This document shows positions 48,527 through 61,113 of a stretch of 64,000 bases of DNA, one piece after another; within the stretch, counting starts at the first letter, position 1, and each line of letters begins with the position of its first letter. The position numbers and the translations under genes were made by a program. The stretch covers positions 152,716-216,715 of the forward strand of contig QANZ01047470.1 of NCBI GenBank assembly GCA_003254925.1. Direction: 5' to 3'. This stretch comes from Chamaecrista fasciculata (Eukaryota; Streptophyta; Magnoliopsida; Fabales; Fabaceae). The notes below the pieces were generated by a model. That model was given only the letters and a program-made list of their open reading frames with translations, did no database searches and was not told where the DNA came from.

Positions 48527-49412
48527 TAAATTATTTTCCGTTTCTTTTTGGTATCACCTGCATGTCTGAAGCCATGTGTACCTTAGCGAGCTTACACGAG
48601 GATTCTATTGCTTACTCTCTTCTCTCACTATGTTAATTCCCTACCATTCAGATTTTTCGCTGATTTCCCAGCGTTTCTCAATTTCTTTATCTTTCTAACT
48701 GTCTGTAATCCGTCTTTTCTAATCATACTGAAAATCCGCCGGAGATTGACTTTATTTGACCAGAAACAGGTGATGGCCCTATTTTTCTGTTCATTACTGC
48801 CTTTTGTTTCAAGTTTACGCTGATTTTCTCAGCGACCTCGGTGTTGGCGTTTGTGCTTGTTTGTACAATTTAATTTTCTGGCCAAATTTTGAGTTGATAA
48901 ACAAGTCTCTGAGTCAGATTGGCGGTGCTCTTGCTTGCTCTTGGAGTTATTTCGATACTTTGCTTTAGTACAATGTGCTTGTTGTTTCATCTGAATAAAG
49001 TGCTTTTTATAACCTTGCATTTCACCTAATATTCCCCAGATTCTCTCCTGTAGTTAATTAAATTAATGAAAGTGAAAATTTGCTAGTCAGTGGTCCAAGT
49101 AACGAGACACCGACTATGCCCATCCTTTTGCCTTTGTGATTCTGTGGACCTTACTCTTTCTTTCTTGTCTATCTATCTTGCTTCAATTTTTTTTAGTGAG
49201 TGTAAAAGATTTTTATTCACTGCCGCCCCCAAGAATACTCTGTCCTCTTTGGTTCTTAATTCTCCTGTTCCTTTTCTTGTTTACTCAATTTTAAGTTACT
49301 CTGCATTAAGATCCATTGTGTTATGCTCTGTTAGAAACTAATTTGGGTATGCTTGAGCATTTTGTTTATCTATTGTGTTTCATAAAGGGGTAATCTCGTT
49401 AACCAAATGCAG
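48527..49412 (+). promoter_or_regulatory. putative TPS1 5' leader exon and leader intron
   Basis: Unique pyrimidine-rich sequence follows the transposon end. A plausible leader exon ends at 48769 (AGAAACAG then GTGATGG). A good acceptor (AAATGCAG at 49405-49412) precedes the exon that contains the TPS1 start codon, so a leader intron of about 640 bp is inferred. Two ATG-initiated short frames lie in the leader (48562-48636 and 48630-48698). The transcription start cannot be placed from sequence alone. Confidence 0.5.
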
Positions 49413-49489
49413 GGGGAGGAAGTTGCTGTGAGGACTTGGGTACGTACCGGTGAAATTGATATTCAACGGTTCGCTTCCAGAGTGAGCGT

Positions 49490-49874
49490 ATGCCTGGGAA
49501 TAAGTATAACGGTAATTCTAATCATATTCCAGGTTCAACGCGTGTTGAACGACTCTTAAGAGAAAGAGAGCTAAGAAAAAGCAGCAGGGCTTCTCATTTC
49601 AATGACTCAACTGATAATAATAGTAGGGTTACTGAACCTTTTGAGCATGACCAGCGTTTAAGAGAAGATAATAACTCAGGTGCTTCCCATGTTGAACAAT
49701 TCCTGGAAGGGGCTGCAAGGGCGCTAAGTGAGGGATGTGAAAGACTAGATGGGAAGCCTTTTAGGCAACGACTTTTGGTGGTGGCCAACAGGCTGCCAGT
49801 CTCAGCAGTTAGGAGAGGTGAAGACTCATGGTCTCTGGAGATAAGTGCTGGAGGTCTAGTTACTGCTCTTTTAG
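49490..49874 (+). other. TPS1: TPS1 exon 1: regulatory N-terminal extension and first catalytic motif
   Basis: Residues 1-93 form the extension typical of TPS1-type enzymes, with the conserved basic/leucine segment [12 protein letters not shown] (19-30). In Arabidopsis this region is linked to autoinhibition and nuclear localisation. The GT20 domain starts near residue 94 with [11 protein letters not shown]; Arg101 corresponds to OtsA Arg9. The exon ends after the first base of Gly129. Confidence 0.9.
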
Positions 49875-52800
49875 GTACGTGGTTACAACTTACCAGGCTA
49901 ATATCTCCCCCACCAACATCCTTTTGGTAACATTTGTTTTTGAAGTTGCACATGATTCTACATTTGTTGGTTTAAAATGAGTAATAAAGTTCATTGTTGT
50001 TCTCTTAAAACTGAAATTGGTCTTGTCTATGAAAATGCATCTAACATGACTGCATTATTTATTTAACAAAGGTGTGAAGGAATTTGAGGCAAGGTGGATA
50101 GGTTGGGCAGGAGTCAATGTGCCTGATGAGATTGGACAGAAGGCGCTTACTAAAGCTTTGGCTGAAAAGGTACAAAACTTCACACACTCTCTCACATTAC
50201 TTAATCTGATTTGATCTTTGAGTCCAAATAATCCTTGCAAATGTTAATGGGTCTTCCATTTCTCTGCATTATTTACATGGTGAAAATTTTCTGGATGTTA
50301 TATCATCCTCTTACCTGTGACCAACACTGCAGAGGTGTATTCCAGTATTTCTTGATGAAGAGATCGTTCACCAATATTATAATGGCTACTGCAACAATAT
50401 CTTGTGGCCCCTTTTTCATTACCTTGGACTACCCCAAGAAGATCGCCTTGCTACCACACGAAGTTTCCAGTCTCAATTTGCAGCATATAAGAAAGCCAAT
50501 CAAATGTTTGCAGATGTTGTGAACAAGCACTATGAAGAGGGTGATGTTGTTTGGTGCCATGATTACCACCTTATGTTTCTTCCAAAATGTTTAAAGGAAT
50601 ATAACAGCAAAATGAAAGTTGGCTGGTTTCTTCACACCCCTTTTCCATCTTCAGAAATTCATAGGACATTACCATCTCGTTCAGAGCTCCTGCATTCTGT
50701 TCTTGCAGCTGATTTAGTTGGGTAAGTTGTAATTTTCTCCTCCATCCAGGAATCAGGCTGTTTAAAAATTCCTCTAATTCTTTTTTTTGGATTTCCATGC
50801 TTGAAAGAAATGGGGTGGATATCAGCATGCTTGTTATGACATAACTGCATAAGACTAGTTAATTTATCTTACATATACATCTGAATAGAAGAGAGATTTA
50901 ACTCCTACTTCTAGGCCTATCAAAATGGGTTTGGTCCATTAGATAATTTGGGCTAGGCTAGGATTTCAATAGCCCATTTTGCACATGGGCGTTTAGCTCA
51001 ACTCATCATAGCCCTTGGGGCTGGGCTAGCCTGAGTGGGCCACAAATTATTATTTAAATTTAAGTTCTTTCTTTTCTTTTTTCCTTATATGAACACGTTA
51101 TTTATCTAAATAAGCTTCCAGCTTTAAGTCTAACAAGCATATAATATCAACCCATGTCATATATATCCAAATACTCAAGTAACCAAAGTCCATAACCCAT
51201 TTTTCATGAAGAAAACATCATCTGAAGATATAAAAATGTTGTGGGCATGAGCCTTACAAGCCTGAACTAGAATTTTTTGCCCAGCACAATCTGCTCCTTG
51301 CTGATGTGGCCTTTCCAGAGCTGAGTTTTGACTTTTCATTCAAGATCACCAACAAACTTCTTTGAATCTACAATGTTGAATGTTTTGTGATCTAATGTAA
51401 TTTCATGTATACTATCTGTGAATACAGATTGGAGCCCTTTTCTTTAAGTAACTGATGATTCAATATATTCTTATGCTATTGGAATATGATCCTTCCTTTT
51501 AACCAAAATATTATCCGCCATTAGCTACTGCAATACTTAAAGTCCCAGAACATAAATTCATCGTATGAAAATTTTGCAGCAATGACCTGACTCTTGCCCC
51601 ACCAAAATGGGAATGACTGTAGTCTGAATATTTACTGCTTTCTCTTAGGTTAGCTGTCAAAGTGGCCTGAAAGTGAATTGACCGAAAACAGTTTGATAAC
51701 ATTTCACAGTGGATAACCTTGATACATATTTGTAGACTTCTAAAGGAAAACTATGTTTAAATGGATGAACTATGCTGCCTGTAAAGTAGTTTCCTTTTTT
51801 TAGTTTGACATTCTCTCGCTTCTCTTCCTTAGAGGCTTGGACTCTTCCATTTTCTATGTTATAATTTATATGGTATTTTATATGTTATTACAGTCCTGGA
51901 TTCTGAATCTGACTTGGATTAGTGCAATTTCTTTCAAACAGTTTTCACACCTATGATTATGCACGTCATTTTGTTAGCGCTTGTACCCGCATTCTTGGAC
52001 TTGAGGGCACACCTGAAGGGGTTGAGGATCAAGGGAAGCTGACTCGAGTTGCTGCTGTATGTGCCCATAAATTTTTTCATTAACATCATCTTTGCATTAC
52101 ATGTCTACATTACTTAATTAAATTTCCATACCAATTTTGCCCTTCCAAAAAATGGAAGGGTAAAAAGAACAAAACTATTTAAATGAAACAGTTCATATTT
52201 AGGTTAGACTTTTTACTGTGATGAGCTTGAAATCAAAACTGCTTGCTTATTTACTTCTTTTTCTTCTGAATTCTAGTTTCCTATTGGAATAGACTCGGAC
52301 AGATTCAGACGAGCACTTGAGCTTCCTCAAGTTCAGGATCACATCAAAGAATTACAAGAAAGATTTGAGGGTAGAAAGGTACACGTTTTACTTTGTAGTG
52401 GCCATTTTTTCCTTGTAGTGATACTTCTTCCTAAATATCTATGGAATATAGTACTGTTAATTAACATGTTAATCCTAGTAAGTCTGATTGAATTTTTATT
52501 CAGACATTTTCATTTTTATATCCGGAGTCATATTAAATTATTAATATTACAATTCTTTCTGTTAAGTAAATTAATATTATATGAAATGCATTAAGTGAGG
52601 GGTGAACAACATGACAATCATTGCTGGCCACAGTCTGTATAATTTGGCATGGGAAAGTTAATAATGAGTTCCTGACCCCAGAATCCTATTTCTTTAAGCA
52701 CCATAATATGCTAAGCCATAATTTCTCATGATTATTGAACTAAAATGTCACTGCCTTCAACTATTTACCGAAGCTGCTATTTATTAGTAATAGGCTCAAG

Positions 52801-55800
52801 ATATACTCATGTTATATTGTGGAGCAAAAGCTTTGATGTATCTGGACTCTGCAGTTTTAAATTTTATTGTTTGCTTTCTCAATATTTTGGCTGTCACTCC
52901 CTTTAGTTGTCAACCATTATTTTCTGGACTCTGTCCTTTGTGTTATTTTCTAGTTGAAATAAAATAAAATACAAGTTTAGGGGTAACTAATTATGCATTA
53001 CAAACTAAAGCTTATTAAAAGGGAAAAAAAAAGAGGGCTGAAAGGTCAATTTTGCAATTATGCATAGTAAAAGCTCATATGTTTGTGTCTGTTATTTTCT
53101 GTGTAATACTCAATGAGGAATGTTATTAGTGGACATACAGATGCCTCTATCAAATTTGTGCTTCTTTCTTCTAGTGATTGGACACTTTAGTTGATAGAAG
53201 ATTTTCTTTTCAAAGATATATTGCTTTTGCTATTTAAGTTTTATTTGAATGATAAGGAAGTTCATAATATTCTTAGTTTTTTCCTGAGCAAAGTGCTAAA
53301 CTAATTTAGGTCATTCTTTTGATGCATTAACATTTTCATGGTATGACAGGTGATGTTAGGCGTTGACCGCCTTGATATGATTAAAGGAATTCCTCAGAAA
53401 ATTCTAGCATTTGAAAAATTTTTGGAAGAAAATGCTGATTGGCGTGATAAAGTAGTTTTGCTTCAAATTGCTGTGCCAACTAGAACGGATGTTCCTGAAT
53501 GTATGCTACTTTACTCTGTCTCGTTCTTATGCCCTCTACAGTGTAATGGTTTGCGAAATAGGCTTCTCCTTCACAGTTTTACATATGTTTTACAAATGGA
53601 AGATTAATACTTCTTAACAAAGCTGTCTTCTATGACATATTGGAGATATGTTATCATGAAACTTCAGTGATAAGATTGAAAAACTAAGGCTGACTTGAAA
53701 GTTGATACTTACTGAAATGAGTGTGATGCTGTTCTCTTTTGTTGATTCATAGGTCTGCTGGTATATATAATATAATGAGAGTAGTTCTGATGTTCTAGGA
53801 CTGCATTGAAACTTAAATAATGTCTGGGAACTCCTCTGGTATTCTATGTTATTCTATGGGCTGAGGACAGTTCAAATTTGTTAACATAGCTGATTTTTAA
53901 TGTAAAGAAAAAAAAAATCAAAGATTATGCTTAAAATCACTAAAAATGTCAAAATGTACTGTTATTTTTGCTTTTTCAGTCATTCTGCATCTGGTGTACC
54001 TATTGTTTATGATGAGGGTCTTTCTGCAACTCTTCCCCTCTCTTTTCCTTTGTTTGAGATTGTTTTTGTGGAGGCATGCTTAACCAGCGTCTCAAGTACT
54101 GTTTTTTGTTTCTGCAAAAATTGTTTCTCATTCTGTCTTCTGAACCATGAATTGGCTATATTTTGTGCCTTTTTATTTTTCCAGATCAAAAGCTCACAAG
54201 CCAGGTTCATGAAATTGTTGGTCGCATTAATGGAAGATTTGGAACATTGACTGCTGTTCCTATACATCACCTGGTGCGATTTTAGCCCTGATAATTTGCA
54301 AACCTTATATTCTAATTTTACTGTTGAGGAGTTATTCTAATTTTACTGACATTTAGTACCAGTATCTGATTTAGGAGAAGCAAAGGCCAAGTTGTTTAGA
54401 TGAAATTAAAATAGGACTTCTGTAAAATACCCTCTAGTGGTCTGTGTGTTTTATTGTGAAATAAGAAAATTGTCTTGTAGAACAATGAGAGTCTACAATT
54501 CATATACAAGGGCAGTTCAGTATCATGTTTATTGACTCTTTGGTGCAAAAACATGACCTTTTCAGATGTGATTGTGATGAATTTTACACACATTCAACTA
54601 ATATGTCCAATAATTGACTGTAGAACATGATCATATAATCCATGCGGATTACTATTTAACTACTGATAGCATTGATACAAAATTATATTTCCTTTATTTT
54701 CTGAATAATATGCGACTTTAAATATGATGATTTTTGTTTTTATCGTTGTACTATGGACCAAATGCTGTGGGTGTTTGAACCTAGCACTAGGAATAGAAGC
54801 TTTTCTCATAAATTTGAGCTCTTAATACATAAGTAATGATTTAAAATTGACATTAGACATTTATAGTACGTATTATGCTTGTTCTGATGATTAATCATTC
54901 ATCCTTTGTTTATCATCAATCTTGAAGTCGTGGAAGACAATGCCAAATAGTCTTATGCATTTATTTGTTTTGCAGGATCGTTCTCTTGACTTCCATAAAC
55001 TATGCGCTTTATATGCTGTTACTGGTATATTTTATGCGATTTCATTTGTTTTGAATGAGTGCTTTCCTATGAAAGAATTTTTTATATTGGGTCTCTCTAC
55101 CATTTTTTGTCTTGCCTAAGCTCAACAGTAATGATTTTGTTTTGGGTTTTTTGTATTGTTACTTTCCAACAAATATGAAGTTGTAATGAAAATCTACTTG
55201 CTTCCTCAAAGCGTGTCTTAATTACCTATGAAATATAGGTGTTTGGTATAGTGTAATCCTAATCCCATCATCTCTTACGGTATCAGATTTCGATCGCTGG
55301 TAAATTATATTATTCAATATAAAACCAAACATGTGCATCATATATGTCTTAGATATGAAATATCATTCATTGTCATACTAAATGTATATGATGGTATCAC
55401 ATGCTTACAATATATAAGATACTATGATAGATGGGATTACAACGTACCAAATGCCTCCATATTTTTTTCCTAGTAGTAAGCTGTAATGTTTTTATCTTAA
55501 CTTCCTGGCACATTGTTATCCTAATTCATTTTAGGGTAAATAGAAATTTTTCCTATGGTTTGGTGCAAATCTTATTGTCTCTCTATGGTATATTGTTACC
55601 ATTTGTTCTCTATCCAAAAAATCCGAAGGAACTAGTTATGTTATGTTACCAAAAATCAGTTTGCTGTCCAGTGATTTTAAAATTGTTATCCAGATCCCCA
55701 TTTGCTTTAAAACTGGTACTTCCACATGACTGATTCTGTTAAATTTTCCTAAATCTTAGAAGGAAACTACCACATGATAGGTAATTGGTATTGAATAACT

Positions 55801-58800
55801 TACAGGGGATTGAGTGACATGCTTAAAATCATAGGAGAGTAAACTAATTTTAGGGTAAGTTGTAATGTAGCTTTTATTTTATTATAGGTAACTTTCGTCA
55901 AAATATTGAGTACTTTCTGTTGATTGATGTCCTCTGAACTACTAAAAACATATCCTATTGATTAATATGAAATTTCAATACAAGAGACCTGTAACAACAT
56001 GGAATCTATTTTCTTCAATGAAGTCAAACTAAAGATCCACCAACTATCACTAATATACTGTCAAACACCTGCTGCCACTTCCTTTAATGCTTTTAAATTT
56101 GGTCCATTTGGCAAAAGTTGTGAATTACAGCTATGTTGTTCCTTTCCCATTAGTAACTCATTACTGGGAATTTGTATGCATTTAAGACATTTTCTGACTA
56201 TATATTATTAGAATCGATGTATTTGAGTATCTGTTATATGTCCTGGGCACTGGCCAATGTTTCTGAACCACTAATTAATCAAATGCCTACTTCCTTGAAT
56301 TCTGAATTGTCTTTGGCACATGAAAATTTCATTACTGATTTTCAGGATTTATAATAATAAATCTACTAAAGGTGTACCCCTACTCTACTCTATTTCTCAT
56401 GCAGATGTAGCACTAGTCACATCTTTGAGGGATGGGATGAATCTTGTCAGTTACGAATTTGTGGCTTGCCAGGAGAAAAAGAAAGGAGTTCTCATTCTTA
56501 GTGAAGTAATTACTGAAACTATGCGTTTTCATTCTTCTGTTTAATTATTGAAGCTGATTCATTATGAATTATTTTTTAGCAGATACTTAAGTTAAAAGTG
56601 GGAAGATGAAAGTGGTGCCTTTCACATTTCTTTCTGATTATCAAAATGTGATACTCCTAAATTTCTCCAAGCAGTGTGACTGTGCTTCCTTTCCCATGTT
56701 GATCAATTTGATTAAATTAGATGCTTTTAATTTCAATGTCATGGTTCTTGCAACTCTCAGTATATCTCAAACTTCTACCATTTAATAATGTGGTTTAAGT
56801 TGATTATTAATTATTTAATTCTGACATATCATCTTTCTGTATTCATGTTATTGTGGTAGAATCAGAGTCATAGTTTTGGTTGATAGATATATCTCATGTC
56901 TGGTTTGTTAATATTTTATTTTTCGTATCTCTTCTGTAGTTCCATTTTCCTAAGTGTCAACGTCCTTCTGATCTTGTACCTGAAACTTGTTATACTTGTA
57001 GTTTGCTGGTGCTGCACAGTCTCTAGGTGCTGGAGCAATTCTGGTAAACCCTTGGAACATCACAGAAGTTGCTGCTGCTATAGCCCAAGCTCTGAATATG
57101 TCATCCGGGGAAAGAGAGAAGCGACATAAGCATAACTATGTACATGTAACAACCCACACTGCTCAGGAATGGGCAGAGACTTTTGTAAGGTATAACTGAT
57201 ACTCTGATAGTGTTGTGAATTCCTGTTCCTGCCCATCTATGTTTTGACGGCTTAGGTCAGACAATATCTTAGATTGGATAGCATCTATTTTAAATACAAT
57301 AATTATTATCTAGAGTTATGACTATTTCATCTTTTTGGTAAGAAAGCATGCAGATGGTGTTTTAATTTACTCATTGAAATATATTATTGGATAGCTTATT
57401 TCTTTCTGGCATATTTGGGATATCTCAAAGCTTTAGTGAAAACTAGTATGAATACTTTGCAGTGAATTGAATGATACTGTTGTTGAGGCACAACTACGGA
57501 CAGGACAAGCTCCACCCTCACTTCCACCTAAGATTACAATTGAACGTTATCTTCAATCAACAAATCGATTACTTATCTTGGTATGCTGTCTCACCATGAA
57601 GCTTATGAATTCTCTGGATATGGTTCTTTCTCAATCCTTCTTAAAGCTGCTTCTTATTATTGTTATCAAAAAAAGAAAAAAGAACAATTCCTTTTATCCA
57701 AGAATAAGTATCAGAATGTAATCGAGACTAATTTGACGAATGTAACAAAAATGAGTTACCACGTGCCAGTTGATCAGGAGAAATATTCATATGAGAAAAT
57801 TAATGTCATTCTCCCTATTACTTTTAGATATCAAATTAAGCAATGAGTTAATTAATCTTTTATGCAAGGTCATTCCATTTTGAATTGGACTTCTCTTGAC
57901 TCTAGCTTTAGGCCCATAAGGGAACTCTTAATTGTACCTCATTCTGTTATAGTCAGTTTAACTGTCTAATTAGATTTTGAGTTATAAGAAATTAGTAAGA
58001 TCAGTCTCCATGATGTGCCTCAAATACAAGGATTATAGAACTTAAGTGGAAGGCAAAATTACTGGTGTAGGACCTGTGAACTTTCTTATTGGGGATTTGA
58101 GGGATGCTTAATGTGTGGGAGAATATATTGCAGTGATTACTTGTACATGAAGTCTGAAAGTAGAATTTGTAAGTTATGAAATCAATTAAACAGTCATGCT
58201 AAAACATCACGATTCACGAGATGAGTCCATGTGAAAGACAGATTGAACATAACACTGGAAGTAACAGTCTTAAGAAACTTGCTGATCTATTACCTTAGTG
58301 AGCTGCCTTGTTATAAGAGGACTTCCGTCATATTTGTGTAATGCCAAAGTTCAAATTTCCAGTATTTTGCAGCCTCCAAAGCAAAAGCATGAACATTTAA
58401 AAACTGGATGTTGTTTGGTTCTGTTTTACAGTGTTCCACAACCAGTACATCATGAATTCTAGCATCCATCATGATTGTTTTATTATCATCTCCTGTTGAC
58501 TCTATCATGCATACCATAGGGATTCAATGGAACGTTAACTGAACCAGTTGAAAAGAAAGGTGATCAGATCAAAGAGATGGAACTCAAGGTGCATCCTGAG
58601 TTAAAACAACCACTGACAGCACTTTGCAGTGACCCAAGAACCACCATCGTTGTGCTTAGTGGGAGTGGTAGAAATGTCTTGTATAATGTAAATCTTGACA
58701 CTCTCCTTCCTTTGATTTTGAGCTGTTTGATCTCTTTTTAACTAGTTGATTCTACAGAACTTTAAGGAGTACAACATGTGGTTGGCAGCTGAGAATGGGA

Positions 58801-61113
58801 TGTTTTTACGCCCTGCAAAGGGAGAATGGATGACAACAATGCCCGAACATCTGAACATGGAATGGATTGACAGTGTGAAGGTGCTTACATTGATGTTTCA
58901 ATTTTTTATTATTTCCTTCTTTTCATCTTACTATCAACTTAGAGTGCTGGTCCTGTATTTTCAGCATGTTTTTGAGTACTTCACAGAAAGAACACCGCGG
59001 TCTCATTTTGATGTTGAAGAAAGGGAAACGTCACTTGTGTGGAATTACAAGTATGCAGGTTGATTTTCATTCTTTGGGCTTTGGAGACTCTTTCACTATG
59101 TTTGGATTGGGAATTAAGGAGGAGAAGGGGAGAGGATTGAAACATCCTCGCCTTGTTTGGGAAATTGAGAATTGGAGGGTAAGATATTTAGAGGATTGAG
59201 ACATCCTCCTCCTCATTCTCCAAATTGGGGTATTTTGGAGGAAGTATCAAGACCCAAACAAGGGCAGGAGATGTGGAAGGTTAATCTCTCCTTCCCTTCT
59301 CCCCCTCTCCTAATTCCCAAACATACCCTTTAGTTTTTCCTGGTTTCTCTTCAGTTCTTATCCTTCCATCACAATTCGCAGATGTTGAGTTTGGAAAACT
59401 TCAAGCAAGGGACATGTTACAGCATCTCTGGACAGGTCCAATTTCTAATGCATCAGTAGATGTTGTTCAAGGTAGCCGATCTGTTGAGGTGCGAGCTGTT
59501 GGCGTTACAAAGGTGACCTCTTGTTTCTAATAATTGACATGGATGGGTTCTGTTATCTCCTGGAACCATAATACTGATATAAATTTATCCCGAAATCAGG
59601 GAGCAGCTATTGACCGCATCCTGGGTGAGATAGTACACAGTAAATCCATGACAGCGCCAATCGACTATGTGCTGTGTATAGGACATTTTCTATCAAAGGT
59701 GATTCATATGTTGATATTGTATCAACTGAAAATTGTCTTTTTGTTGTTTATCTCTCTAATATGTGTTGTTTTTATGTGCTACTTCAACATGTTTCCCTAT
59801 GCATCTATTTTTTCTATTTCCAACTCTCTAAACTGTTGACCATGACATCAAGACGAGGTAGCGCTTTTTTTTTTGGCCTGAAGGTAGCACTTAATTGCAC
59901 GTCAGAATCTCAAGAGTTATTATACTGCTTTGATCAAGTAACAAACTGTATTACAGTGTGGGTCCTCGTTCAGTTTTTGCACCTTTACATTGATAAGCTT
60001 TTTGCTACTAATTAGCCAATTAGGGTATGTTTGGATTAGAGATTAAGGAGAAGAGGAGGGAGGGAGAGAGAATTGGGATCTCTTCCCCTTGTTTGGGTAG
60101 TTAGAAATTGGAGAAGAAGATGATGAGGAATTGATTTTGAATCCCTCATTATCTTCTCCTTTCATAAATTCGAAATACCCTCAGTTAGAATATTTTTTAG
60201 GTGGAATTGTTTCCCAAACAAGGGGAAGGAATAGAAGTTGTATATGATGTAACTGTTGAAAACATAAAGCTAAAAAATTGTGGTGAATGCACTACTCCCT
60301 ACTATTACTGTTTTAATTTAAACAGTCTTTCCCAATTAGATATTGGAATATTCCACCAGATAACATTGTCTACGGAAGTTACAATATAAATGTACTAGCT
60401 CACCACATGTCTCTGCACATAATTAAACCATTCAAATAAAGATTTCAAAATCTGTTGTCTTGATTTTTTGAGTGCTAGGTAGCTCAATTATTGTTGGAAA
60501 AACTGTTTCTTCATACGTTTTTCATAATGTGGTCTTAACTTCTAATGTGTTGACAAATGATACAGTACAGTGGTCAGATCCTCTTTCTTGATTCTTCACT
60601 CTTACAATCACTAATGTACATGTCTTCTGGATGTTGGAAACAAATCTAGAATTTGATTTGCTAAAATACCTACGGTGCAACCTCATTTGACTTCATTGAT
60701 TGCAGCAGGACGAAGACGTTTACACCTTCTTCGAGCCGGAGCTACCTTCTGCCGGCGTGGGTGTACCAAGAGCCAAGGTAACTGATGTAGCCAAATATGC
60801 TCTGGAGAGAAGATCATCTCTGAAAATCCCACCCAACACTAAAAGTGGACCAAAGTCATCATCATCTCAAAGCAAGGCACTGAAGCCTCTGTCCAGTTCT
60901 GAGAAGAAAACTACAAACTATATCAGTAGTGCACCAAGGCGGCCAGTACCCGAGAAGATCTCGTGGAATGTGCTTGACCTCAAGAAGGAAAACTACTTCT
61001 CGTGTGCGGTCGGCCGGACTCGAACAAATGCCCGGTATAAGCTCGGATCGTCCGACGAGGTTGTCTCATTTCTGAAGGAATTGGCTCAAGCATCTTCTTC
61101 TCCTAAGTCCTAA
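49490..61113 (+). CDS. TPS1: class I trehalose-6-phosphate synthase, 17 coding exons
   Basis: Makes trehalose-6-phosphate, the sucrose-status signal acting partly through SnRK1, from UDP-glucose and glucose-6-phosphate (GT20 family). Exons, all GT-AG and in frame: 49490-49874, 50072-50169, 50333-50721, 51942-52056, 52277-52378, 53350-53500, 54185-54273, 54976-55024, 56405-56505, 57002-57189, 57463-57580, 58520-58687, 58758-58880, 58965-59058, 59382-59512, 59600-59698, 60709-61113. The 934-residue product is close to Arabidopsis TPS1 (942) and alignable along its length from memory. The start MPGNKYN is the conserved TPS1 N terminus. It keeps the N-terminal extension that class II TPS proteins lack, the full set of OtsA-type catalytic residues, and a degenerate phosphatase-like domain. 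No stop or frameshift was found, so it is probably functional. Confidence 0.97.
50920..51310. repeat. repeat in TPS1 intron 3
   Basis: A GGGCTAGGCTAGG / GGCTGGGCTAGCC cluster with GGCCCA/TGGGCC words resembles the GGGTT/GGCTC dispersed repeats elsewhere in the window and makes up a third of this 1220-bp intron. No termini defined. Confidence 0.4.
55237..55456. mobile_element. MITE in TPS1 intron 8
   Basis: The termini AGGTGTTTGGTATAGTGTAA and TTACAACGTACCAAATGCCT are imperfect inverted repeats 220 bp apart. The interior is AT-rich with GATGGTATCA-like words. It resembles Tourist-type MITEs, but the flanking trinucleotides do not give a clear TTA duplication. Confidence 0.6.
57463..59698 (+). 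other. TPS1: TPS1 exons 11-16: phosphatase-like domain, catalytic Asp lost
   Basis: The HAD-type domain of trehalose-phosphate phosphatases begins near residue 590. The nucleophile motif DxDxT is replaced by GFNGTL (596-601). In the metal-binding motif (GDDxTDED in true phosphatases) the first aspartates are replaced (GHFLSKDED, 795-803). This is the expected state in class I TPS proteins, so no phosphatase activity is predicted. Confidence 0.88.
59096..59329. mobile_element. Harbinger-type MITE in TPS1 intron 14
   Basis: The ends TATGTTTGGATTGGGAATTA and TAATTCCCAAACATACCC are inverted. The inner GGAGGAGAAGGGGAGAGG and its pyrimidine-rich counterpart also pair. Same family style as 19153-19402. 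It fills most of a 323-bp intron without disturbing the splice sites. Confidence 0.7.
60022..60226. mobile_element. Harbinger-type MITE fragment in TPS1 intron 16
   Basis: It begins AGGGTATGTTTGGATTAGAG after a TT and has the purine-rich interior of the family (GAAGAGGAGGGAGGGAGAG). The right end (TTTCCCAAACAAGG) is diverged or truncated. Confidence 0.55.
60706..61113 (+). other. TPS1: TPS1 exon 17 with NAGNAG acceptor; stop at 61111-61113
   Basis: The acceptor region reads TTGCAGCAG then GACGAAGAC. Splicing after the second AG (exon from 60709) gives the expected KDEDVY junction; splicing after the first (exon from 60706) adds one Gln. The exon encodes the Ser/Lys-rich linker (about 830-870) and the conserved C-terminal [13 protein letters not shown] block and RTRTNARY. 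A possible 3' UTR donor (AACAAG then GTAAAT) follows the stop by about 15 bp. Confidence 0.85.

Larger units (their letters stand above)
50072..57189 (+). other. TPS1: TPS1 exons 2-10: glucosyltransferase core
   Basis: Residues 129-556. Visible active-site residues, with spacing matching E. coli OtsA: Trp140, Tyr177 and Trp186, the HDYH motif at 237-240, His262 in HTPFPS, Arg370 and Lys375 in [10 protein letters not shown], and Asp469 and Glu477 in DGMNLVSYE. OtsA counterparts are W40, Y76, W85, H154, R262, K267, D361 and E369; the offset is a constant 108 from His262 onward. This supports an active synthase. Confidence 0.92.

Noticed and set aside
53927-54250. 107-codon frame within TPS1 intron 6/exon 7
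   Set aside because: Wrong frame through intron sequence; exon 7 starts at 54185 in another frame.
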